A stretch of 36,939 bases of DNA from DATDIC01 sp963777625. Its GTDB lineage: Bacteria; Pseudomonadota; Alphaproteobacteria; Acetobacterales; Acetobacteraceae. A program made the translations under genes and the position numbers. Below are positions 25,159-32,722 of this stretch, piece by piece (the first letter of the stretch is position 1; the number at the start of each line of letters is the position of its first letter). Under the pieces are notes generated by a model. It was not told where the DNA came from. It did not search any database and saw nothing but the letters and a program-made list of their open reading frames with translations. The stretch is taken from contig CAVZRO010000016.1 of the NCBI GenBank assembly GCA_963777625.1, positions 1 through 36,939 on the forward strand. The letters are read 5' to 3'.

Positions 25159-26585
25159 CTACGCCGCCGCAGGCTCCTCCGCGCGAGCCGCAGCGACCTC
25201 GGCGAACGTGCCGCCATCGCCCTCGAGCACCGCTTGGCCGCCGCTGAAATTCTGCCATCGTTGCACGATCACGTCGCAGTAGGCCGGCGCGATCTCCATC
25301 GCGTAGCACCGCCTGGCGTGCTGTTCCGCGGCAATGATGGTCGAGCCGGAGCCGCAGAACGGCTCGTAGAGCAGATCGCCGGCGTCGCTGAACGCGCGAA
25401 TGATCTCCGCCGGCAGAGCCACAGGGAAGGGCGCCGGATGGTGTAGACCCTTGCCGATGTGGCCCTTGTGCCGCAGCACGCGCACGACGCTCTCGGGCAA
25501 GTAGGTCAGCTCGTCGTCTGCCACGTCGAGCATCGCGTGGCCCAGCTCCTCGAGGCGCCGCAGCACCCGAACCACGCTGTCGGGAATCTTGCGTGGCTGC
25601 ACCTCGCGGCCGGCATGCGTGAAATTCCGAACCACCCCGCTCTTGTCGCGCAATCCACCCTTGCCATGAACGTCACCCGCCCAAGCCGACAGCTTCGTTT
25701 TGCGTGGCTTCTCAGCCTGGCGGTTGAAATGGAAAATCCACTCATGCGACGGCGCCAGCCGACCATTCCAATCACCCGGCAGTCCCGGTCCCTGATCCCA
25801 CACGTACCAGCCGAACCGACGCCAACCCTGGGAACGCATCCACTCGATCCAGCCATCCCAATAGGCAATCCACTCGCCCTCGCGGTGGATCAGCCCGAGG
25901 TTCACCAGCACCTGCGCGTCGCTCCGCATCGGCAGCGCCGCGAACACGCCCTGCATCAGCAGATCCCAATCACCGATCGACGATGTGTAGTCGCGCTGCT
26001 GGCCGTAGGGCGGCGACGTGAAGCAGAGATCAGCCGACGCGCCCGCCATCAACCGCGCCACCGCCGCCGGATCCGTGGCATCGCCGCAGAGCAGCCGGTG
26101 CAGACCGAGCGATCCACAGATCGCCAGGCCGCGTGACCGGCACCGCAGGCACCGCCGGCGTCTCGTCCGGGTCGGTGAAACCGTCCGCACCGATCAGCCG
26201 CAGCTCTTCGAGTTCAACCCCATCGAACCCGGTGAGCGCGAGCTCGATACCCGCGTGCGCCAGGTCGCCCAACTCCAGCGCCAGCAGCTCGCGATCCCAA
26301 TCGGACTCCTCGTTGGTCCGGTTGTCCGCGATCCGGTAGGCCCGCGCTTGGTTCTCCGAGAGATCGCCCGCGATGTGCACCGGCACCTCGGCCATTCCGA
26401 GCATCGCGCGCCGCCGCGAGCCGCGCATGTCCGACCACGACAACCATGTTCCGATCGACCACGATCGGTTGTCGCCAGCCGAACTCCCTGAGTGAGCCTG
26501 CGACCTTCGCAACAGCAGCCTCATGCCGGCGCGGATTGTGTTCATAGGGCACGACCTGGCCGATCGGCACGAGCGCGACCTTCAC
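25159..26585 (-). CDS. ParB-like nuclease domain/DNA methyltransferase fusion (SPPY type), two frameshifts
   Basis: Product of about 475 residues after repair. GTG 26585 (MKVALVPIGQVVPYEHNPRR) starts the ParB/Srx-like N-terminus, with FGWRQPIVVDRNMVVVVGHARL and RIADNRTNEESDWDRELLALEL. An indel near 26406 and another near 26115 lead to LGLHRLLCGDATD and the methylase. Its catalytic motif IV is TSPPYGQQ (26005-26019), upstream of the SAM motif EPFCGSGST (about 25335), so the order is beta-class. SPPY suggests an N4-cytosine target. The GTG overlaps the stop of the paralogous gene upstream. It ends VAAARAEEPAAA. Confidence 0.85.
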
Positions 26586-27880
26586 GCCGCAGCCGCCTGA
26601 TCCGCGCGCGCCGCGGCAACCTCGGCGAAGGTGCGCGAGCCGCCATCGAGTACCGCCGTCCCGCCGACGAACTCCTGCCAGCGTTGCACCACGACATCGC
26701 AGTAGCCCGGCTCGATCTCGAGGCCGATGCAGCCGCGGCCAAGCATCTCGGCGGCAATGAAGGAAGTGCCGGAGCCGGAGAACGGGTCGTAGACGAGCTG
26801 CCCAGGCAGCGAGTTGTTCTCCATCGGCCGGCGCATGCATTCCACCGGCTTCTGCGTCGAGTGCCCGGTGTCGGATTTCAGATGCTCGATGAACCACACG
26901 GTCGACTGCTTGCGGTCGCCCTGCCAGGCGCCGGTCGCGCCGTCGCGCACGGCATACACCGCCAACTCGTGCTCCTCGGCGAAGCGGAATGTCGTCAGGC
27001 CTGGCCCTCGCGGACCGCGTAGAAGCATGGCTCGTGCTGCCAGTGGTAGTGACCGCGCGACAACGCCGGCCGCGTCTTCACCCACACGATCTGGGCGCGA
27101 ACAGCCAGGCGGCACGCGGCAAGGCTTTCCTCGACCACGGCGCAGTGCAGGCCGCCATGCCAGACATAGGCGACGTTGCCAGGAAACAGCGCCCAAGCGG
27201 TGCGCCAGTCGGCCCGGTCGTCGTTCGTCACCACGCCGATCGCCGCGCCCGGCGAGCTGATGCCCGCGCGCTGCCGCCACGATGCGTCGTAGTTCACGCC
27301 GTACGGCGGGTCGGTCACCATGAGCAGTCGGCCGCGCCGACCCGAGCGCCCGCCGGACGGTCTCGATGTTCGAGCTGTCGCCGCAGAGCAGCCGATGCCG
27401 GCCGAACGTCCAGAGATCGCCTGGCCGGGTCACCGGCACCGCCGGAAGGGCCGGAGCCGCGTCGGGATCGGTGAGGCCCTCGGACCCGGCGATGCGGATG
27501 CGCGCCAGCTCGTCGGTGTCGAACCCGGTCAGCAGCAGATCGATCCCGGCATCGGCGAGGTCCCCGAGCTCCAGGGCAAGCAGCTCGTTGTCCCACTCCG
27601 CCTCTTCGTTCGTCCGGTTGTCGGCCAGCCGATACGCTTGCAACTGCGCCGGCGACAGACCGTCGGCGATGTGCACCGGCACCTCGGTCATCCCGAGCAA
27701 CCGAGCCGCAGCAAGCCGAACGTGGCCGACCACCACAACCATGTCGGGCGCCACAACGATCGGCTGCCGCCAGCCGAACTCGCGTAGCGAGGCCGCGACC
27801 TTGGCGACCGCCGCCTCCGATTTGCGCGGATTGCGGGCGTAGGGGATCAGCCGGTCGATCGGCAGAGTCCGCACCTTCAT
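26582..27880 (-). CDS. ParB-like nuclease domain/DNA methyltransferase fusion (DPPY type), two compensating frameshifts
   Basis: Paralogue of the next gene. MKVRTLPIDRLIPYARNPRK starts the ParB-like domain, with FGWRQPIVVAPDMVVVVGHV and LADNRTNEEAEWDNELLALEL. Then GRHRLLCGDSS opens the methylase. Between about 27340 and 27000 the reading is in another frame, where MVTDPPYGVNYDASW, GNVAYVWHGGLHC and HWQHEPCFYAVREG lie; it then returns to HSTQKPVECMRRPMENNSL and YDPFSGSGTSFIAAEMLGRG. Motif IV (DPPY) precedes motif I (FSGSGT), so it is beta-class and probably N6-adenine. HSTQKPVECM is usual for phage methylases. It is about 432 residues. Confidence 0.88.
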   Translation of the reverse strand: MKVRTLPIDRLIPYARNPRKSEAAVAKVAASLREFGWRQPIVVAPDMVVVVGHVRLAAARLLGMTEVPVHIADGLSPAQLQAYRLADNRTNEEAEWDNELLALELGDLADAGIDLLLTGFDTDELARIRIAGSEGLTDPDAAPALPAVPVTRPGDLWTFGRHRLLCGDSSNIETVRRALGSARPTAHGDRPAVRRELRRIVAAARGHQLAGRGDRRGDERRPGRLAHRLGAVSWQRRLCLAWRPALRRGRGKPCRVPPGCSRPDRVGEDAAGVVARSLPLAARAMLLRGPRGPGLTTFRFAEEHELAVYAVRDGATGAWQGDRKQSTVWFIEHLKSDTGHSTQKPVECMRRPMENNSLPGQLVYDPFSGSGTSFIAAEMLGRGCIGLEIEPGYCDVVVQRWQEFVGGTAVLDGGSRTFAEVAAARADQAAAA

Positions 27881-27948
27881 GCTACGTCCGCAGACCCGCC
27901 ATGATGATCTCCGGTCGTAATAGAATTGCTATCAGGGGTTGTATGGCC

Positions 27949-27985
27949 CATGTTGGTTTTACGGGATTTCCCGTGCAAAAACATG
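27949..27985. promoter_or_regulatory. Dyad in the divergent promoter region (operator candidate)
   Basis: CATGTT at 27949 and AACATG at 27980-27985 flank TTTT...AAAA and the inner palindrome ACGGGA-TT-TCCCGT (27961-27974). The whole forms an imperfect 37-bp dyad between the minus-strand methyltransferase operon (start 27880) and the plus-strand cassette (start 27996). A repressor site or an RNA hairpin next to the ribosome site GGAG of the plus gene are both possible. Confidence 0.45.
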
Positions 27986-27995
27986 GAGTTAGACG

Positions 27996-28808
27996 ATGCC
28001 AAAGACCCGCCAGACTGCCGGCAAGCCTGCCACCCGCAAGGCCGGCAAGCCCTTCACCGCGAGCAAGGAACGCGCCGCCCGCAAGGCCAAGCCCGCCACG
28101 GTCTCCCTCGACCAGGCCGAGCACGAAGCCGACGCCACCCTGGCCGGCGCCGCCCGCGACGCACCGCCACACCGCACCCTGACCACCGTCGGCCGCAAGG
28201 GCCGCCAGGCCAAGCCTGCCGCACCCGCCAGCACGCCAGAGACCGCCTACGCCGAAGCCGAGGCAATCGCCCGCGAGACCGGCACGCCGATCGCCGCGAC
28301 CCTCGCGGCAGCGGAACCCACCCCGGCCCTGCCTGAGACACACGCCGGAGCGCCGCAGGCCCTGGTGATCGACGTCGGCTCCGCGGAATGCACCACGCTC
28401 GCCAACCGGATCGCCGCCCTGCTCGGCCGCGAAGTGCGGATCATGGACATGCTGACTGGCAGGCTGCTGGACACGGTCGCCGCACCAGAGCGCAAGGCGC
28501 ACACCGGCGGCGGCAAGGCCCGGTCGGTGATCGTCGAAGCCTGCAGCCGCCCCGAGGGCGCCACCGCGGCTGAGTTGTTCACCGCGACAGGCTGGAAATT
28601 CGCGAGCTGGAGCCACCAACTGAAGATCGCCGCGACCGCCACCGGGCTGGTCGGCGCGATCCGCAAGGTCGACGGCACCACCCGCTACTTCCTGACGCAG
28701 CCCGCCACCGCGCCGGCCGCCGACGCACCGGCACCCGAGGCTCCGGCAGACGAGACTGCCACGACTGACGCCACCGGCGAGGCCGAGCGCGAGCAAGAGG
28801 CCGCCTGA
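27996..28808 (+). CDS. DUF3489-domain protein with basic histone-like N-terminus
   Basis: A 270-residue plus-strand protein, opposite to the phage genes. Residues 1-70 are Lys/Arg/Ala/Pro-rich (MPKTRQTAGKPATRKAGKPF...), like a DNA-binding tail. Around residues 165-225 is the winged-helix DUF3489 part: KARSVIVEACSRPEGATAAE, LFTATGWKFASWSHQL, GLVGAIRKVDGTTRYFL. The tail is acidic and Ala-rich. Such proteins are common in phages and plasmids of alphaproteobacteria; the function is not established. GGAG lies 11 bases before the ATG. Confidence 0.75.
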   Translation: MPKTRQTAGKPATRKAGKPFTASKERAARKAKPATVSLDQAEHEADATLAGAARDAPPHRTLTTVGRKGRQAKPAAPASTPETAYAEAEAIARETGTPIAATLAAAEPTPALPETHAGAPQALVIDVGSAECTTLANRIAALLGREVRIMDMLTGRLLDTVAAPERKAHTGGGKARSVIVEACSRPEGATAAELFTATGWKFASWSHQLKIAATATGLVGAIRKVDGTTRYFLTQPATAPAADAPAPEAPADETATTDATGEAEREQEAA

Positions 28809-28885
28809 CTACGGATCAGGGGCGAAAAACCGCCCCTCCCTCCGCCAAAAGGGCGCAGCGGACCACCAACACCAAGGCCAGCACC

Positions 28886-29272
28886 ATGACGAACCTCGCC
28901 ATCCCGACCACCGAAAACCCCGAATGGGGCTTCTTCGGCACCATGACGCGACAAGCGCCCGCCAGCCCCACCGAGGCCGCCTGGAACGCCGCCCTGACGG
29001 CGATCGTCGCCGCCACCGCCTGCACCCCTGACGAAGCCCGCGTCTTCCTCGACAGCCGCTACGGCCGCCATTTCGCCGACGACGTCAGCGGCTATCTGCT
29101 TGCCAACCAGCCATCGCCAGCCGCGATACAGAGCGCCGTCACCCGCTGGATGGGCTGGACCATCACCCGCGCGACCAGCCGCACGACCGGGATCCCCACC
29201 GGCCTGCCCTACCTGACGGGGTTCGTCATGCACGCCGCGATCGAAGCCGAAGCCGGCACGAAGGCGGACTGA
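28886..29272 (+). CDS. Hypothetical phage protein (128 aa)
   Basis: MTNLAIPTTENPEWGFFGTM opens a protein that I do not recognise by name. It has a compact, charged middle (TPDEARVFLDSRYGRHFADDV, AAIQSAVTRWMGWTIT) and ends EAEAGTKAD. The NPEWGFFGTM start followed by an Ala-rich helix resembles small phage or plasmid proteins of unknown role. It follows the DUF3489 gene on the same strand by about 77 bases and is followed by a terminator, so the two likely form one transcript. Confidence 0.6.
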   Translation: MTNLAIPTTENPEWGFFGTMTRQAPASPTEAAWNAALTAIVAATACTPDEARVFLDSRYGRHFADDVSGYLLANQPSPAAIQSAVTRWMGWTITRATSRTTGIPTGLPYLTGFVMHAAIEAEAGTKAD

Positions 29273-29311
29273 CGGCAACACACCGGCGACAAGCTGGCCT
29301 CACCTCACCAT

Positions 29312-29335
29312 CCGGCCCAGAACGGGCCGGTTTCT
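29312..29335 (+). terminator. Rho-independent terminator after the plus-strand pair
   Basis: A 7-bp perfect stem CCGGCCC/GGGCCGG (29312-29318 with 29324-29330) and a 5-nt AGAAC loop are followed by TTTCT. It starts 39 bases after the stop of the 128-aa gene. Confidence 0.65.
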
Positions 29336-29537
29336 CGTAGGATCGTCCGCGCTCACGGCCCCGGCCGCCGCCGAAAGGCGCGTCGGTCATCGCATCCGAA
29401 TGCCGGTAGATTTCCCCCCGACGGGCGGCTTTCGGTGGGAAGCCGCCGGTCCAGTTTGGAACGTCTCGGGCCGATTAGCACAGCGGACCGGCAGGAGAAT
29501 TGAACCGAGCACGGCAACATTCGCCACCACTCGACGG

Positions 29538-29620
29538 CAACTCATAACCTCACCGGATGAGATTATTGTTGACATCTCTGCATCAATGTCCTACATCCAC
29601 TGACATCAACTCATACCGGA
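29538..29620 (+). promoter_or_regulatory. Repeat-rich control region before the RHH-like gene
   Basis: A direct repeat CAACTCATA occurs at 29538-29546 and 29607-29615. GTTGACATC (29568-29576) and TGACATCAAC (29601-29610) form an inverted pair. TTGACA (29569-29574) is a good -35 box, with a weak -10 (TACATC, 29592) 17 bases on. The repeats bracket the promoter, as in autoregulated antitoxin or repressor genes. GGAG lies 6 bases before ATG 29626. Confidence 0.4.
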
Positions 29621-29625
29621 GCAAG

Positions 29626-30144
29626 ATGATGTCCGCCTCTCTGCGTAATAATATGGCCGGCTCGACGACCCTCTCGATCTCTCTCCCCGCGCCGCTCCAT
29701 CGCGCCCTGCAGGACGCGATGGCCGCGCAGACTTGCGAAGCGTCGCTCATCGTTCAGCGTGCGCTGGTGGTTCAGCTCGCGAAGGAAGGTTTCCTTCCTG
29801 AGGACGAGAAGCGGCGGTTCGACCTCTTCTGGAAGCTGGTGGGGCACGTCGTCAAAAAGGCCCAGCACATCGCCAAGGAGGGCACTTTCCCAGAGTCGGT
29901 CACGCTGGACGCTATCAATGCAGCGATGAAGGACGATTGGTGGGTTAGTGGATACCGCGACTACATCGGCACCGACATCTTCCGCACTGGCGTGCCCGAG
30001 AAGGGCCCTCTGAATCGGGAAATCGGATTCCGCGTGAAGGAAGCGCTGGGCGCACAGGTCAAAAAGGATTCAAACGGCAAGACGGCAAATACGAAGGTCC
30101 TGGGTTCCGTGATCCAGTCCTACACTCCCCTCCTGCCCGGCTGA
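29626..30144 (+). CDS. RHH-like DNA-binding protein (172 aa)
   Basis: ATG 29626 is preceded by GGAG. After a short leader the sequence STTLSISLPAPLHRALQDAMAAQTCEASLIVQRALVVQLAKE looks like a ribbon-helix-helix fold: a beta strand with alternating residues, then two helices. The remainder (KRRFDLFWKLVGHVVKKAQHIAKEG, DDWWVSGYRDYIGTDIF, IGFRVKEALGAQVKK) is mixed helix. I do not know this family. The repeats in its promoter suggest autoregulation. It is the last gene of the plus-strand cassette and faces the minus-strand early genes. Confidence 0.55.
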   Translation: MMSASLRNNMAGSTTLSISLPAPLHRALQDAMAAQTCEASLIVQRALVVQLAKEGFLPEDEKRRFDLFWKLVGHVVKKAQHIAKEGTFPESVTLDAINAAMKDDWWVSGYRDYIGTDIFRTGVPEKGPLNREIGFRVKEALGAQVKKDSNGKTANTKVLGSVIQSYTPLLPG

Positions 30145-30393
30145 CGGAGTGGCTGTCCGGGTTCTGCGCCTTCACCAGAACCCATTCTCCGTCGGTCAGG
30201 TCACTGGGGTTAACGCAAACGGCTGCAGAACTCGAAGCAGACCAACCTGTGACGACCCCAGGATCGCCGTGCGGACGGGACCCTCCAAACGGAACGGAAA
30301 TCGCTTTTTTCTTCTGTGCCTAGCGAGATGGCGCGGCGCCAAATACCCACGTTCGACACCCCCCTCGGAAGGACCCGCGACCCGACCGCTCGG

Positions 30394-31130
30394 TCAGCGA
30401 CCCGATGCGATCGCCTCCTGCAGCCGCCGCATCAACGCCGGCGCAAAGGCTGGCACGATCACCGCGGCGAGGCGAGCGTGGTAGGCGAAGATGGGGCGGT
30501 ACGTTCCCGTCGGTTCGAACCCGGTCAGCCGGCGCAAGTGGCCGCCAGCGAGCCGCTCGTAGTAGCCGCCAGTGCCACGCCCATGCGGGCCATGCCCCTC
30601 GAAGTAGACGATGCCCGAATCCCGCTGCGGTTTGCCGGGCAGGTCGATCGCGCCACCCGCTCCCCCAGCACCGACCTTGCGTGACACGCGACGCGCCCGC
30701 TTGGCGTTGGCACGGGTCGTCCGCGCGGCCGCGCGCAACTTGCGCAACAGACCCTCGGGCAGGTTGCCGTGCGAGTCGTGCAATGCCGGCGAAGCGAACT
30801 GCCAGGCAACACCAGCGCCGCACCACGCGGACTGCGCGTGCCGCCGGTCTCCTCCAGTTGTAGATACGCCGCCTGCGTGTCCTTGATGAACACCTCGGCG
30901 GCGAGCGTGGACTTCGACGCCGGCCGCGCGACCACCGAGTTGACGGTGAACGGCTTCGGCGGGCCGCCCTTCGAGAAGATGGCTGGTATCTCGCGGGTGA
31001 TTGTCGCCTTGCCGAGCTGCGCCATGTCGGTGAGCGCACGCGCGATGGCGAACGGCATCTGGTCACGCTCAAGCACCATCAACAGGCGGTCGAGCGTTGA
31101 GAAGTTGTCGGTGAGACTGACCCGGATCAT
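30394..31130 (-). CDS. Phage virion morphogenesis/tail-completion-like protein, one frameshift
   Basis: ATG 31130 gives MIRVSLTDNFSTLDRLLMVL, then ARALTDMAQLGKATITREIPAIFSKGG, PPKPFTVNSV, ASKSTLAAEVFIKDTQAAYLQLEETGG. This is the pattern of phage proteins that start with a long amphipathic helix and a beta sheet. One indel near 30788 leads to HDSHGNLPEGLLRKLRAAAR, GIVYFEGHGP, GTYRPIFAYHARLAAVIV and APALMRRLQEAIASGR. Repaired length is about 245. It resembles head-tail or morphogenesis proteins but lies outside the structural cluster, beside early genes. Confidence 0.6.
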
Positions 31131-31214
31131 GCGCCACCCCCTTGCAACAAGACGGTGTGCGCCCTCACGAAATTCCGGACGATGGGGATTAGAAGGGCTT
31201 AGCCCGTCCCGTTG

Positions 31215-31965
31215 TCAAGCGGTTTCAATCGATTCCGTCCGCGCGCGATTGCCGGCGCCAGTGCGGTCCGAACTGTGCCGACCGAAGTAGTGATCCGCTA
31301 GCTCGCCAAGGCCCGCCTTCAGCCGCTCACCGCATGGCGCACGGCGGGTCCGCGCATAAAGCGCGAAACCCTCGACGGTGCCGCCAAGCACGATCCACAG
31401 CACCACCGCCCGATTGACGACGGCGACTGCCGCCATGGCGCGGCGCGACGCGCTGGCCGCATTCACCTGCCGATCGCTGATGCCGGTTCGCCGAAACGGC
31501 TGAACGTGGATCGATGATTGCCCAGTGCATGGGATCGACGCCTGCGCCGCTTGCAGTTCATCGCGAAGCAGTTCGGCTGCGTCGAACTCGCGAGCGGTGA
31601 TCGTCTGGGCACGCATCAGCGCAACGAGTGGATCCGAACGTCTCGCCCGCCGCACGGTATTGTTCGGCCGAGCTGGATCAGGTCCATCCTCGATTTCGAC
31701 ATCCGCCTCGCGCAATCGCTCGCCACGCCGCCTGCCACGCGCCGGGCGGAGCCGCAGACCCTGGGCCATAATCTCGACCGTGCTGCACGCCATCATCGCG
31801 CCCGACGCGCTTTGCGCGGGCGACCCTGGCGAAATCGTCGGCTGCACGCGCGGCACGGATACGCGCGATCAGGACTGCGGGTGGTTCGTCCGGGTTGGGG
31901 TTGACCGGCTGGTCGTCGGTGAGGCGGCCAGACGTCGCGGCCGAGGCGCACGCGGGTCCACGCAC
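31215..31965 (-). CDS. DUF6456-like protein, probable frameshift
   Basis: The second half is clear: RRARRSDPLVALMRAQTITA, REFDAAELLRDELQAAQAS, ISDRQVNAASASRRAMAAVAVVNRAVVLWIVLGGTVEGFAL and GERLKAGLGELADHYFG. This helical pattern (RADPL, R-x-A-E-x-LR, HY near the end) is that of DUF6456 proteins of alphaproteobacteria and their phages. The first half lies in another frame from GTG 31965 (NPDEPPAVLIARIRAARAAD, DFARVARAKRVG), with a break near 31770. The start is uncertain; 31783 is an alternative. Its function is unknown, probably DNA-related given the neighbours. Confidence 0.6.
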
Positions 31966-32255
31966 CAGGGCAGCAGCACAGCGCCCTCCGGTACATCGGA
32001 GCGGCCGAGGCGCGCGCAGACGATCCGGATACGATAGCTTTGATCGCCGGCCTTGCGGACGCGCCTAACTTCGAGAATCCGATAGACGACCCGACCCTTC
32101 GGCGACGCAATCAATGCGCCAGGAGTCGGATCGTTGTCCGAACATCTGCCGCGCAAGGTGAGTGTGAGCTGATCCCGTTTTGTCATTACGCCGTCTTCAG
32201 CAGTGGACGTCGCATCCTCCAGAGAGCACCGTCGGGAAGCATTGTCACTCGTCAT
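31869..32255 (-). CDS. Hypothetical early phage protein (128 aa)
   Basis: ATG 32255 overlaps the stop of the TubC_N gene (ATGA). The core MTKRDQLTLTLRGRCSDNDPTPGALIASPKGRVVYRILEVRRV and SYRIRIVCARLGRSDVPEGAVLLPW looks like a small beta-barrel protein. The internal ATG before TKRDQ is a second possible start. The last 25 residues overlap the next gene and are Ser/Thr/Pro-rich. I do not know the family. Confidence 0.55.
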   Translation of the reverse strand: MTSDNASRRCSLEDATSTAEDGVMTKRDQLTLTLRGRCSDNDPTPGALIASPKGRVVYRILEVRRVRKAGDQSYRIRIVCARLGRSDVPEGAVLLPWCVDPRAPRPRRLAASPTTSRSTPTRTNHPQS

Positions 32256-32722
32256 GTCCTTACCTCCGTCACTACACCTGAGGGCAAATGGTCTGGTGGA
32301 TGGCACGTCCGGCAACGCCAGCCCTTGGGCGCCTCCCGCTCGCACCACCATCGCCGCCCCTTGCAACAGGTGCAGAAGCATCCTCGCGAGGGCAGCGCAG
32401 TAGGATCAGCCCAGCTAGGTGGTCGTCGACGCGAGGCAATGAGCAGCCCGGCGACCATGGCGGCTTGCGCAGCATCGCCCTGCTCCCAGCCTGTTGTGCT
32501 CGGTTCTGCCAGGCACGGCTGTGGCGGCATCGGTTCGGGGGCCTCTGACGGCTCGGGTTCTGGTGAACCCAGCAACGTTGCAATATCCGCCTTGTGCCGT
32601 TGCAACAGGTCGAGGACGTCAGGCGGCGGCGGGGCGGATGCCTCAAGTACCAGATCGTCGCCGTCAGTGCTCACGCGGACACCCGCGGCACGAGCCGCCA
32701 CAAGAGCCTCGGCCGCACTCAT
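32252..32722 (-). CDS. TubC_N-like docking domain protein with cysteine cluster
   Basis: A 156-residue protein. MSAAEALVAARAAGVRVSTDGDDLVLEASAPPPPDVLDLL and QRHKADIATLLG form the TubC N-terminal docking-like fold, common in phage proteins next to primases. A Pro/Glu-rich linker follows. A C-terminal cysteine cluster (CFCTCCKGRRWWCEREAPKG, WRCRTCHPP) looks like a zinc ribbon. The ATG at 32722 overlaps the stop of the helicase gene; ATG 32737 is 15 bases further up. Role unknown, probably linked to replication. Confidence 0.7.
   Translation of the reverse strand: MSAAEALVAARAAGVRVSTDGDDLVLEASAPPPPDVLDLLQRHKADIATLLGSPEPEPSEAPEPMPPQPCLAEPSTTGWEQGDAAQAAMVAGLLIASRRRPPSWADPTALPSRGCFCTCCKGRRWWCEREAPKGWRCRTCHPPDHLPSGVVTEVRT

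Noticed and set aside
26582..27880. Reading the 432-residue methyltransferase frame as uninterrupted
   Set aside because: The middle third is nonsense in that frame, while the alternative frame there carries DPPYG and other methylase motifs, so two compensating indels are present.
29440..29515. tRNA-like stretch (GCCGATTAGCACAGCGG followed by GAATTGAACC)
   Set aside because: It resembles D-arm and T-arm words, but no cloverleaf with acceptor and anticodon stems can be folded. It could at best be an att-like remnant.
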